A stretch of DNA of 64,000 nucleotides from Tamarix chinensis (Eukaryota; Streptophyta; Magnoliopsida; Caryophyllales; Tamaricaceae), in assembly GCA_030549775.1 (NCBI GenBank), contig CM060174.1, forward strand, positions 100,332,132 through 100,396,131, read 5' to 3'. The first letter of the stretch is position 1; each line of letters opens with the position of its first letter. Made by a program: the position numbers and the translations under genes. This document shows, in pieces, positions 44,547 through 57,084 of the stretch. Under the pieces are notes generated by a model that was given only the letters and a program-made list of their open reading frames with translations, did not search any database and was not told the DNA's origin.

Positions 44547-45591
44547 TGACAAGCCACGTTTCTAAAACTCATTTTTTTATACTGTTGTGTGCCAATGAGT
44601 GTACTAGTCATTAGTTAATATTACACATAATAAGAAACATTGTTAACATTATTTAGGATTTTGTATGATATTGTACCTATTTTGACATTTCCAAATAATT
44701 TATTGTTTCACATGTCCTTCATTATCATGTTCAACTTTATATTAAACGTTTTGCATACAATATGTAGGTGATCTTCTAGTTTTAGCCAAGTGTTCTCCAA
44801 ATATTGAATTATTTCATACTATTTGGGTTTTCATGTGAATTATAAGAATAAATGGTATACCCAACCAATCTACATATTGTCATCACGTCTTTGTAGTTTT
44901 GGATCATATATCGAGCCTCGTTCATGAATGTTGATGGAAGTTTAACTTGTTTGCCTTTTCTTGATGGATTTGTGTCTCCATGTGACAAAACATCAACAAA
45001 GTCATTATATATTTCACATCTTAGTTGTTTTTTATGGGTATGGATATATTATAATGTTAATGAATTGACCATAGTATATGCATCTACCACAAATTGTTGC
45101 ATTAAGCTTCTTCGGGATAGTGTTGTAGTAGCATCACTTATCTTTCATGTAAGACTTATGCAAGGGATTCCTTCGTGCTTACTTGTTTCACTCCTCTTCC
45201 GTTGTTTTGTCAAGTATCTTTGAATGAAATATCTTCTCTATATCCATCTTCACCATATGGAAACAATAGTGGGTATTTTAGAGAAAATAAGACCATAGAA
45301 TTTAGTTATTCTCCATAATGTGCATGTTTAGGTCTCTACTAATGTACAGCAATTTCCCATATTTGCTTTGAAGTTACCCACCAATAAGCATGCAACTTTG
45401 CTAACATATGACAAATTATGTCTCGACATCTATATATTTGTGACCTATTAATTTTAATTCAATGTTCATTGATGGAGAATCTTTGGTTTTATCCCTTCCC
45501 GTCCTAAATAGCTTAACTAAACCATTAATATTTGGAGGTAATGACATGCTACAAACTATGTTTTGCTACTACTGTAGCTTTTTTCTTCGTC

Positions 45592-46281
45592 CCACATTGG
45601 TGGGGGATACGATTTTAAGAGAGTTTATATTACACCTATTCTAATGGTTGGCTTGAGTTAAAAGTTTGAGCTATTTTGTTATTGCTTGAGTTAGTCCATT
45701 TACACCACATACGCGTGCACACCGTCGCCTACTCTTCCTGTTCTGGCTAGGCTGTGCGTGGGCGTGGGTGTGGGTGTGGGTCATAGATATAGACGAGCTT
45801 AATATATTTTTGTTGAAAATTTATAATGGTTTTAATTTTTTCCCTTTTTCATAGCTTATTCGCTGGATCATGAAGTCCCAGGTCTTCTACATTTTTTAAT
45901 GTTTTCAAAACATTCTTCCCTTTGTGTGAGAGGTCGATACCGATTCACCAGGAGAGTTCAGTTTTTCCACTATTTAAGAGATTCCATCATCGTTTTTTTA
46001 TAGAGAACAAAACCCACTACACTTCTTTCTTTCTTTTTTATCACAATTTTTAGGCAAAGTTTTGCAATTTCCAAGTCTTCATTCTTCTGTGCAAAAGAAT
46101 GAAGGCCAGTTGTGTTCACCTTAGGGGTGAGGCAGATCTCTTGATTTACACCACTATCAGGCTGTTTTTTACTTCAGGGCAGTGAACCTATTCATGACAC
46201 AACAAATTTTGATAAGTTATCCTTTTCTGTTTAACATTTTAGTTTCAAAATCATATGTATGTTGTATTCAATTTGCTAACA
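45592..46281 (+). mobile_element. 5' LTR of a Copia element
   Basis: The part from about 45770 to 46281 aligns with 48775-49292 ('tagacgagc', 'cattcttccctt.gtgtgagaggt.gat', 'tccactatttaagagatt', 'atgtatgttgtattca'). It ends TGCTAACA. A start at TGTAGC (45592) is inferred, since the first 180 bp have no counterpart in the truncated 3' LTR. A (GGGTGT)n-like tract is at 45758-45782. Confidence 0.65.
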
Positions 46282-48770
46282 TTCTAAAGTGAAAAAAAGG
46301 AAAACCTATTTGAGCGAAGCATATATCTGGTTGGTGTGTCTCTATTGCATTAGTTGTTGTTGTCTTCAAATATTGAATTGTTGTTGGCCTTATCTTGGGG
46401 AATCCTTTGTCAAATTTTGGGTTCATAATTAACTGTAGTTGCCGATGTTTAGTTCAGCTATTTGCCTCTTCATGCAACCCTGATTTAGTTTTACTACTAT
46501 TGGTTTTTGGGAGTAAACTTTGGTGGTCTGCCGCCTAGTGAAAGCTTCGAAGTTGGAATTCAATTTCTTTCTATTCAGGAAGATTTTTGTTGCAATTCAT
46601 AGTTGGTCTTTGATTTTGGTTGAATAGCGTATGTGTTGTTGAAATAAGGCTCATTTATTGTTGGTACTATTTTTGTTTGTTATTACCGCAATGCTCGTGT
46701 TAGATTTATTTTGTTTAAGTGCTACATTACCCTCGCTGCTATAGAGTTACACTACACAGTTGGACAATATTCATTTATCTTGCTTTTTGGTACTTTTATT
46801 CTTAATCTCATATGGTTGCTGGCACTCCAAAATTGATATCATATATATCCAAGGTTGAGTTAGTCGACATAACAAACTACCATAAGTGATCATAAAGGCT
46901 TATGATATTATTTGAATCTATGGATATTGAGTATGTATTGCACCAAGATCTACTCATGGATAAGGGTAATAATATAACTCCAATGACTCCAACTACTACT
47001 ATAGTTATTGTTACTACCAGGAAAGTTGAGGCAAAGGCTAAAGAAAATTATGAGAGAGATAACAAAACTATTTGAAGTCACTTATTGTCTTATATATCCA
47101 TTAAGTTGTTTGATCTGTTTGTCAACATTCCATACTCAAAAGAGATACGGAATACCCTAAAGAATCAATATAGTTTCGATGAAGCTGGAAGAAAGAAACA
47201 TGTGGTAGGAAACATGCTGAAGTTTCTGATGGTGGATGAAAAACTAGTCATGGAGCAGGTTCACGAATATAAGAACCTAATTGCTGATGTTCTAGGAGAA
47301 GGTATGAAGATTTGTGAATTTTTCCAAGCAAATATGTTGTTGGAAAAGTTTCCGTCAACCTAAAATGATTATAGGAGTCACTTGAAGCATAAGAAGATGG
47401 ATATAACTCTTAAGAGCCGATTAGTCATATGCAAATAGAGGAAGTAAACCACATGAAGGATAACCGCGTCTCATATGCTTATGGCTCTATGTGTGCAACT
47501 GTGGTAGAATCCATTAGTGATAAAGAAATGTCAAAGGGAAATGGCAAGAAGAACCAGAAGAAAGGTTAGCAAAAGAACCAATCCAAATTTAATAATGGTG
47601 ACAACAAAATCCATAAAAAGAAGGTGACCTGCTATGTTTGCGGGAAGATAGGTTACAAGGGATATCCATGTTACAAGAGGTAGGACCAACGAAACCAGGC
47701 TTAGAAGGTTGGTGCCCCTTAGGATCCTCAAGAGAATGTTGTAGAGACCGAGGAGATTGTAGCAGTTGTAGTAATGGAAGCGAATCTAATTGACAATGAG
47801 ACATATTGGTTTTTTAAGACCAGTGCTTCCAAGCATTTGCATGCCAATAGAGATCTCTTCTACAAGTTCGAGGGTGTTACTGATGGAAAACATGTCTTCA
47901 TGGGTAATTCTGCCACTACCAGAGTCTTGGGCAAAGGAAAAGTTCTTTTGAAACTCACTTCTAGAAAATCTCCTTCTTTGAGTGATGCTTTGTATGTTCC
48001 CTCCTCGTGTAGGAACTTAGTTTCAAGTAGTATACTCAATATGACTGGACTGAAATCGGTGTTTGAGGCTAATATGGTCGTGTTGGCCAAGAACAAGGTA
48101 TTTGCGGGAAAGGAGTACTTAGCTGATGATCTATTTGTTCTTGACATTATTCTAATTAATGAACATGCTTCTACTTTTGCTTATATTGTCGAGTCCGTGT
48201 CTTTATGGCATGGTAGGCTAGGACATGTGAACGTAGCCTCCATTGATCAACTAAAATGTATGAACTCGATCAATGTGATGAATACTAATGATTATGATAA
48301 GTGTCATGTGTGTGTGGAAGCCAAATTTACTAAGAAGCATTTTGAACCAGTCATAGAGAGATCATTAGAATTACTTGAATTAATTCACACAGACTTATAT
48401 AAAAAGATGTTGAGAACCAATTAGACTGTAAGATAAAGAGGCTTAGGTCTGACCGAAGTGGTGAATATGGAACCAGTTTCCTAAATGAATTTTATAAGAG
48501 TAATGGTATCTTTCATGAGACAAGTTCCCCTTATACCCCTCAACAAAATGGCATAGCTAAAAGAAAAAATATAATGTTAAAAGAAATGATGAATGTTATA
48601 TTGTTAAGTTTGGGTATGTCTGAACAAATGTGGGGGGAGGCGGTGTTATCTACTTGTTGTGTTTTGAACAAAGCCCTTCATAAGAAGCTAGACAAAGTAC
48701 CCTATGAATTGTAAAAATGTTTTGAACCTAACTTTAAAATCTTAAAACTGTGGGGGTGTCCGATTCAAGG
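46282..48770 (+). mobile_element. Internal region of a defective Copia retrotransposon
   Basis: gag: frames from about 46810 (MVAGTPKLISY...) through 47085-47363, then a CCHC knuckle with altered spacing residues (CYVCGKIGYKGYPCYK, near 47630). Protease: WFFKTSASKH near 47806, where the catalytic DTG is replaced by KTS. GAG-pre-integrase: LWHGRLGHVN near 48205, followed by the C-x2-C of the integrase zinc finger. Integrase core: after a deletion, RLRSDRSGEY and SPYTPQQNGIAKRKN (48440-48570). Reverse transcriptase and RNase H are absent: sequence jumps from ILKLWGCP at about 48755 straight into the 3' LTR. Several stops. Non-functional. Confidence 0.85.
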
Positions 48771-49292
48771 CGGCCCGGGTGTGAGTCACAAATCTAGACG
48801 AGCCTGATATCTTTTTACTGAAAAATTATAATGGTTTTATTTTTTATTTTTTTATTCATAGCTTCTCCTCTCAGTCATGAAGTCCTGAGTCTTCGGCATT
48901 TTCAAACACTTTCAAAACATTCTTCCCTTCGTGTGAGAGGTGGATATCGATTCACTAGAGGAGTTTGGTTCTTCCACTATTTAAGAGATTGCATTATCAA
49001 TTTTTTATAGAGAAAGAAATTGACTACACTTCTTTGTTTTGTCAATCACAATCACATTATTTGGGAAAAGTTCTGCAATTTTTAGGTTTTCATTCTCCAG
49101 TGTAAAAGATTGGAGGTTGGTTGTGTTCACCTTAGGGGCGAGGCAGATCCCTCGATTTGCACCAATGTTGGGATATTTTTTGCTCCAGTGTAGCGAAGTT
49201 ATTCATGATGCAACTGATTTTGATAAGTTCTCATTTTTTGTTCAGCATTTTCATTTCAAAATCGTATGTATGTTGTATTCATTTTGCTAACA
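48771..49292 (+). mobile_element. Truncated 3' LTR of the Copia element
   Basis: Matches the last 510 bp of the 5' LTR and ends at the same TGCTAACA. The upstream third is missing, lost in the same deletion that removed reverse transcriptase. Confidence 0.75.
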
Positions 49293-52200
49293 CTGCAGTG
49301 CATACACTATGGCAGCATGTAGTGTGTTATTGCCATTCTATAGTTTATAAGGTTAGGTAAAGCTTAATATTATAAGATATTTGCTATCATCATTTGTTAT
49401 ACATTTAATGTCTTTAACATCAAAATTATACACACCTCAATGATTTAATTATGTTTTTCTCTTCATTGTTAGTTTCATATATGTAAAATTGTGCAAACTT
49501 TGGTGTTTCCTTTTTAGGGGGTAATAAAATTCCAATTTAATGATAATGTTGTCCGTGTAACCTAAATATGGTTGGTGTTGCACCAGTGTTTATGTGGAAA
49601 TCTATTAGCATGCTTGTAAATATGAATGATAGCATGCTTGACAGTGGGTGTTGCCAACATCTAAATAATATGCACATAAAATGGAGAAAGAAATTTAAAT
49701 GTTATGTTTATTACACAAAAAAAAAATCATATGTAGTGAGAAATGAGTCCATTTAGATTATGAATGTATGGTTGTGATCTAATATAATGAAAAAAATACA
49801 AGCACCATATGTATTGAGAACTAATTCCCTTTAGATTATGAATGTATGGTTGTGATCCAATCTAATAAAAAAAAGGTCAAGCTGCTCCCTTTACCATCCA
49901 CCGTATCCTCCCTTCCTCCTTTGTGAGATTTTTCCTTCATCTCTCCTCTCTCTCATTTGGTCTCCACCTTATCGCCTTCTAATCGTCACCATCACCAGCA
50001 TCTGACTACCTAATCCCCCCATTTCTGCCATCTAATGCCATCAATGTGTCAAACAATGCTATAAAACTCAAATGAACTAATCTCAACCAACAACAACAAA
50101 CCTCATTCCATAATCACCAATTAACCTATTGAATTTGCTCCTTTTTGTTTGGTTTTTGTTGGTTTCTGTCTTATTTGCCATTTTCTTCATTTTGTTTGAC
50201 CTATTTATTTTTATTCAACGTGTTGGCTCTTTGTTTGATTTGGGCGGTGCTTGCTCTAATATGTTTGTTGTTGATTCGATAATTCAATTCTCGTGTGATA
50301 GATGATTTTTCTTGTTTGATCAGGTTCTCAATTTTTGTCTCAGTTTTTTGATTCTCACTTTGAATTATTGCCTTGTCATTTGATCATCTAAAATTTTGTG
50401 TGAGTTATTCATTATAGTTTGATTTTATTATTGTTCAATTGATTTGTTTTGCTAGGTAATTTGTACATTTTTTTTGCTTTTTCATTTTGTGAGGAAATTT
50501 TATGCTGCATAATAGTTAAATTAAAATTTTGAATATAGGGGAACATTATACTACAATAGTTGTTGCCTTATCTGAATATATCTAGTTTGCTTATGTATTT
50601 GGTTCAATTATGCCATCTTATAGAATGAGTTGTTTTTTTTCCTATCATTGGAGGTTTATTTGATGTAACTTTTCTGTAATTTTGTTTTCTATGGAATTAT
50701 ATAGTTCAATTTTTTTCTAGGTATTACTTTGTTTTGATTTTCTCTCTCAAAACCAAGTTATGGATTAGAAGGACACTGCATCTTTTTATATTGGATAATC
50801 AATTAACTATGGCGCTTTAACTTAAGTCCCAAATTACTATCCATCATCTAAGTTTTGTTTATTTGATTCTAGTTTTTTTTTTTGTTAGATTTTTTCTTTT
50901 GCTCAAATATTTACTCTTAATCTTTTGTCGTAATTATCTGTTTATTTTTTAAGTGTAGCTAAATCTATTTGTCTCATCCTCTTCTTATTTGCATGCATAT
51001 ATCTTTTGTTTGGTTATTCTTTGTGTTTGTATTTGCTTGTATCTTTCAGGAGGCATATTTGCTTATGTATACTTATCTCGGGATCTAATCCTATTTTTTC
51101 CGTTTCCGAGTGAGTTGCTTGAGATTAGATGGCGTTGAGAAAATAATAGCAGAAAGTAAGTTTTGTTAAATGAGCGTGAGTTCTATTATAAGGACCTTTA
51201 AGATGTGCTCATTTTTTATGTGATTCTTTCCATACACCATGTCTTTTATTTTTTGGGAAGTTTTAAGAGAAGTTTTTTTTGGTCTACTATTTTGGTTTGA
51301 AGTATGAAGTGAAATGTATTATCTAAATATTTTTGGTTTGGTCAATATTACAATTGTTTTGTTTATTATGCAAGGAAGGTTTAGTTAAATTGATTTCATA
51401 GTTATGGGTCCCCTTTTGGGGATTTAATTAGCACCTAAGTCTCTATCACTAAGATTTTTTATTATATGGCTTTATGTGAAGAAGGAAATGCCCAAAGATT
51501 ACCTAATTTTCATTGTAGAAGATAAGTGTAGTTCTAATTTCAATTGCTTGCGTTACTTTGCACATTTTGTAGTTGAGCAATAATTCAACTCTTTGTCATA
51601 GGTGGGTTATTCTTATTTTATGAAAAGCACATTGTTGTTACCTAGGCTATCATCTCGGTGTGTTGTGGATCTAACCTATGTAGATAGATAAGCCATTTTA
51701 TTGTTGGTGCTCTGTGAACTAAGGGGGTTTTCAAAATTTTGATTAGTAGCTAGAGGCTAGAGAACACATAGAGCAAAAGTAAGATAATTGTATTATGATC
51801 TTAGATACCTCAAAATGGATACAAGACCCCATACATATAGGGGTACGAGGGAGGAGGAAGAGGGAAAATATTATACGATCAAGGACAACATATTATATTT
51901 GTCCTACGTATAGGGCCAATCCAACATGAAAACGATATGAACTACCCCTAGGACATGTTAGAGATCTAGATGAGTGCATTTGGAAGCTTTTGGGGTGACT
52001 CTAATCCTTTGGGTCATCACTCCTACATCCAATAATATTAGTTTATAAAAAAACCATATCATCACTGCTTTCAAAATTTCATCTACCGTGCGCGTCAGCC
52101 TCTCCCCTATGGTAGACAAGCCAAGCTTTAATTATATTGCCAACGGTCAAGTGCATTGACTACTTCTATGGTGAAGATAGGCTAGGCTTCAATTACATTG

Positions 52201-52920
52201 TCAACGATAAAAAATTATACATTTAAACATGATAACCTAATAGATCCTAGTAAAAAATAATAAATAAAAACTAAATCCTAAAAGACCGATGGGTAGACTG
52301 ACTCATAAATATGCATGTCAAACACATGTATAAATAAAGACAAATAAAGTTATACACAAAAGATAGTCAAGCATCAATTAAATTACATAGAAGATATCAT
52401 TGAACATTTACAAATAAATTTACACAGAAAAGATTGTAAGTGCTTACAAATAAAGTTGCACAGAAACACCGTCATACACCATATATATACAATATCAGTA
52501 ATCATATACCAACTCATTTATGTAAAATCCATCGACACATCTTACTAAAGGAAAAAAAATTGCATCAATCTCATCAATTTTCAAAAAAATAAAATATTAA
52601 ATTTTAATAAAAAATAAGATAGTACCAAAACCAGACTTGTTGAGCAAGCCTCACTTTCCTTACTCCCATGTGTTTAGATCATAGGGAGAGCCTTTAAAGA
52701 AGAATCACGTGATCCTCACTACGGTTGTTATAAAAGGAACAATTTCCTAATTCATTGAAGGCTATACGTTCTAACGCCGCTATATTACATAAAAAAGGTG
52801 AGAATTGATGCTTTGATTTGACATTCTGCCCTCTCTAAAAGCAAAGTGACCAAGATGATTCAATCACTTATGAATACACATACCCCATAAATTTCTTCAT
52901 CTTCCCAGTAAAAAATGAGG
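49293..52920. other. Unassigned T-rich region
   Basis: No coding sequence I recognise. A CT-rich leader-like stretch at 49890-50060 is followed by about 1 kb of strongly T-rich sequence ending near 'tctttcag|gaggca' (about 51048), which resembles a plant 5'UTR plus long intron. I could not find an exon with a recognisable product. 51770-52020 looks LTR-like. A 60-bp direct repeat ('ctttagattatgaatgtatggttgtgatc') is at about 49750 and 49830. Confidence 0.35.
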
Positions 52921-53332
52921 TAACTTTGATCATCTCGTATCACTATATATATACTCTCTCAACTTACTCTTTCCCTTCCCTTACATTTACTACTCTTCAT
53001 CTTCTTTTAACCTTTGAACTCTATATCTTCAAACCTAAAACTTGCAAATATTCATTTCAATCCTTTGACAGGGCACCGTCTACAACAATGTTATATTTTT
53101 CCATAAATATTTGCACAACTCCTCCTACGATCACCAAAAGCGAAGGAAATCAATGGAATGAGCTTCCTAACAATAATTGAACTCGTGAAGTTTGTGTCAC
53201 TGCCGCACCAACCGCTAGCTTTTCCAAGAATCTTGGTGAATCCCATAATCTTCCGAATGATCTATTTCTCAGACATTTTAATAACCCTTCTAAATTATCC
53301 ATTTCTCAATCTTCAAATACATCCACCGTAAC
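52921..53332 (+). pseudogene. Possible 5' end of a host gene cut by repeat copy B
   Basis: CACTATATATATACTC (TATA-like, 52942-52955) is followed by a pyrimidine-rich leader. It leads into a coding-like stretch: ATG near 53090, MLYFSINICTTPPTITK, a TGA at 53178, then in frame CVTAAPTASFSKNLGESHN and NNPSKLSISQSS. It ends exactly where repeat copy B begins (TGTAACACCC, 53333). No family recognised; it could be chance. Confidence 0.25.
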
Positions 53333-54039
53333 TGTAACACCCCTAAAATTCACTACTAAAAATTTCATTTTATTAAAAGAATTTGGGGAAGAAAAATAAT
53401 AAAACTGTGAATTTTGGGAATATTACTGTCATACTTAGTACCAAACTGGTTCACTCCTACCATTCCAGTACCAATTGTTAAGGCTAAAGGAAAAAAATAT
53501 AACTTACGAGAAATTCAAACCATAATTAAATCAGAGTAGCGTAGTAAACCATTTGCAAGAATAAAATCCACCAATGGTGGTTACAAGACCGTATATCACA
53601 TTTAAACGAAGAGTTAGAAAGGGAAATAATGAAACCTTATCAGTTTTCTGACAATCCTTATGCTCTTTCTCGTTGCCCACTTGAATAACATATGTAAAAA
53701 TCCTACAAGGGATTCTGCCCATTGAATAGGTAGGGGCCCCACGAATGGAACCCTTCAGTACTATGGTACTAAGTAACTCTTTAAAACACACTTAAAAGTA
53801 GGCCCGCAATGCAACACATGATACAACACTATATACACATATAATGAGAGGTGCATACATAAAATTTACATACATAACAAGTCCGTCAATGTTAATAAGT
53901 CAAAACATACAATCAATACTTTTGGGCCTTAAGCCATTAGTCAATCGTTATTCAATCATCTCAGATTATATATCCATATGAGTGCGGGAATCCCACTTTT
54001 ATAGTTGGTGGACTGGAATACATACAGGGTAGAATGCTC

Positions 54040-54780
54040 CTGACCACTAGGGCTATTCACGGTTCAAATATCCGATATTTCAGATATTTGATTGTCGGAT
54101 ATTTGAAATTTCGGATATCTAAAAATGATATTTGATATTTGATTTGAAACTTCGGATATCCGGAATATCGGATATTTGAATTTTCGGATCAGATATCATC
54201 GGATATCAAATATAACCGATATTATTCGAATACAATTTCAAATATAACAAAATTACCAAATGACAAATATATTTTATATTATCCGATTTGTTGAGCGAAT
54301 GCTGAGCAAATATTCGATTCGCTTAGCAAATATCCGACTTACTCAACAAATATCCAATGTTAAAATTAAAATAAGAAAGGAGTGGATGGAGTATATCGGT
54401 ATGCAGAGTATTTTTATTTTTATTTTTATAAATATCTAAAAAGGGATTATATTAAAAATATAATTTTAATTAAATTAAATTTTGCCTCAAATAATAAATA
54501 AAGTAAGTAAAAATTATACACAGACACATCTAAATTTATTTATATACAATTATATATAAAATAAAAAATTATAAAAAATATATAAATATTTTTTCTTCGG
54601 ATCGGATATTATTTGTATTTGTCGGATCGGATATTTGATTTGTTTGACTTTTCGTTGACCGGATCGGATATTTGATTTGAAAAAAAATCGGATCGGATAT
54701 TTATTTATTTGGATTGGATTGCTTCGGATATCGGATCGGATAAGCAGATATCGGATAACATGAACAGCCCTACTGACCAC
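54040..54780. mobile_element. hAT-type MITE (725 bp) with perfect 8-bp target duplication
   Basis: The element is 54048-54772, with ends TAGGGCTATTCA and (reverse complement) TAGGGCTGTTCA. The target duplication CTGACCAC lies at 54040-54047 and 54773-54780. Both subterminal regions are packed with ATATCCGATAT/GGATATC words on both strands. No coding capacity. Inserted into one 'ctgaccactattat' unit of copy B. Confidence 0.85.
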
Positions 54781-55155
54781 TATTATTGCCGGTGGATCGG
54801 TCTCCAAGGCAAAACACTCCCGACCACTATTATTTGCCCATGTACCCGTCTGGCCCCGACTTACATGGTGTTCCACAATAGGTTATTAGTGTTTTCCATA
54901 ATTTATTCACAACCAAATTAGATTTATTGAGCTTGGGACCCCCACTATTATAGCCGGTAGACCATAATATATATAAATATCATCCAGGGCAATATGCTCC
55001 TGAGCCACTATTATATCCGGTGGACCGGTACTCATAAACATCTTCTAGGACAAAACGCTCCGGGACCATTATTATATCCGGTGGACAGGTACTCATAATT
55101 ATCTTCTAGGGCAAAATGCTCGCGGGCCACTATTATAACCGGCGGACCGGTACTC
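54773..55155. repeat. Tandem units of about 60 bp ('cactattatatccggtggaccggtactcat')
   Basis: Units recur near 54777, 54826, 54943, 55009, 55069 and 55127, the last three at about 60-bp spacing. Two units are also present in copy A near 575 and 640. Confidence 0.75.
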
Positions 55156-56084
55156 GTAATATAATTCAATTGGGCCCAGCTCATTAATCTTTCACTTTCA
55201 TGATCAATGTTTTTCCCTTTTAATCAGCACAACAGTTCCATTTATTTGCCTTAGATAGGAGATCAAGATCCCAGGACACAAAGGTACATCAGTCACATTG
55301 GAGCATACAAGATACTTAATATCCTTCAACCACCAACCTAGGGACGCAAAGGTACCCTGCTCGTACTGGTGCATAAAGTTACTCAGTACCCGAACAACAA
55401 GGACACGTAATCCATAAGTATGCATACCCCCCAAATAAGTCCATAGAGCTAGATAGAGTAAGATACATGGCCTGGCTGGGGCACAAAGGCACACTAACAA
55501 ATATCAGAATAATCGTGGGCTAAACCACGTCTTTGGGGTAGTGACCTCTAAAGAGCCGCCATTTTCGATATCGAGGCCTTTCACTTTAAGTACTAGTGTC
55601 TTAATTAAGATGATCATGAAAAGCATAACAATCAGATACTTATTCACTTTCGATCATTATGATATCATTAGGTATTTCTTATTCAAATAGTTTTCTAAGA
55701 TAAAATAGATGAATTATTAAGGCCAACATAATCTCATCCAATTCTAATTTAGGATTAGTTATTGTGATACTCACTAAACACCATTATCTTACTATTCAGT
55801 GTTATTTGAGTCTTATTACGAAACTCCATTATCCCATCAACGAATTAGACACGAATTACCGATTTACCTCTTGCTTGTATAATTATTAAGTTATCCCTTC
55901 CTTACTTGCCAATTTACCATATTACCCTTCATATTGCATAATTACCAAATTACCCCTTGCTCAGTTTGAGTTACCAAGTTATTTCCCATACTTATTAGGT
56001 CATCAATCACCCTTCATAATTGTTACGCTTATCATATTTCCATTTGGTTGGTTAGATTATCAATTTGCCCTTCTCATTTTTTAT

Positions 56085-56700
56085 AATTACCAAATTGCCT
56101 TTTAGCTGGTCAAATTATTAAATTATCCTTCTCTATCATCATAATTACCAAAATGCCTTTCTCCATTATCATAAATACCAAATTACCCTTTAGTTGGTTA
56201 ATTTACCAAATTGCCCTTCTTCATTATCATAATTACTAAATTACCCTTCTCTATCATCATAAATACCAAATTACCCTTCACCATTATCATAATTACCAAA
56301 TTGTCTTTCTCCATTATCATAATTACCATTTTACCCTTCTCTATCATTATAATTACCGTGTCACCCTTCTCCATTATTATAACTACCACATTATCCTTCT
56401 CCGTTATTATAATTACCATTTTACCCTTCTCCATTATTATAATTACTAAATTACCCTTCTCTATTATCATAATTACCATTTTACCCTTTAGTTGGTTAAT
56501 TTACCAAATTACCCTTCGCCATTATCATAATTACCAAATTGCCCTTCTCCATTATCATAATTACCATTTTGCCCTTCTCCATCATTATAATTACCATGTT
56601 ACCTTTCTCCATTATTATAATTACCACTTTACCCTTCTCCATTATTATAATTACCATTTTACCCTTCTCCATTATTATAATTACCATTTGACCCTTTTTA
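56085..56700. repeat. 30-bp minisatellite in copy B
   Basis: Consensus 'attaccattttacccttctccattattata', about 18-19 units. A variant unit 'ccctttagttggttaatttaccaaatt' occurs near 56186 and 56482, giving a higher-order period of about 297 bp. Because 30 is a multiple of three, long open frames appear on both strands (plus 56211-56774, minus 56198-56479 and 56496-56687). They are not genes. Confidence 0.9.
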
Positions 56701-57084
56701 CTTTCAAAATTACCACTTTACCCTTTTTTATTCCAAAATTACCATTTTGTCCTTTACTTACAAAATTACCATAATAACCTTTCACTTACAAAATTACCAT
56801 TTTATCCCCTTTCAAAGTTACCATTTTGCCCTTTACTTCCAATATTACTATTTTACCCTTTACTCACAAAGTTACCATTTTACCCCTTACTTCTAAAATT
56901 ACCATAATATTACTTACAAAATTACCATTTTGCCCTTTATTACACCACTTTTATTAAATTACCATCACTACATAAAATATTAATAGCAATACTCCATTCT
57001 CATCATCCAACTTCACCAACTATTATTATTCAACATTATACTCATTAGCATCCACGCATATTAGGCCACATTCTTGCACAAGAC

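Larger units (their letters stand above)
41593..45560 (-). mobile_element. Decayed autonomous-type Helitron (Rep + helicase)
   Basis: Minus-strand translations, with many frameshifts and stops, give the ordered landmarks of a plant Helitron RepHel protein. First the Helitron-like N region (FPYGEDGYREDISF near 45260, then QQFVVDAYTMV, KKQLRCEIYNDF and EARYMIQNYKD near 44900-45110). Then the HUH motif, YKYVNKG-type Rep sequence (SFKYLFKYVNKG near 44150), and LPN.Q.VYFTKLY with HNKFLTGMDINREDAQT near 43860. Finally a PIF1-like helicase with Walker A, Walker B and the terminal GQLYVVVSRVTNPQALK (about 41800). The 3' end fits ...TTACACGAGTGTAA-AA-CTAG followed by T at 41593. The 5' end was not identified. 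Dead as a source of protein. Confidence 0.8.

Noticed and set aside
56085..56700. CRISPR-like regular repeat spacing
   Set aside because: Units are contiguous minisatellite copies without unique spacers, in a plant nuclear genome.
56211..56774. 187-codon plus-strand open frame
   Set aside because: It is a translation of the 30-bp minisatellite (repeated IIIITKLPFS), equally open on the other strand.
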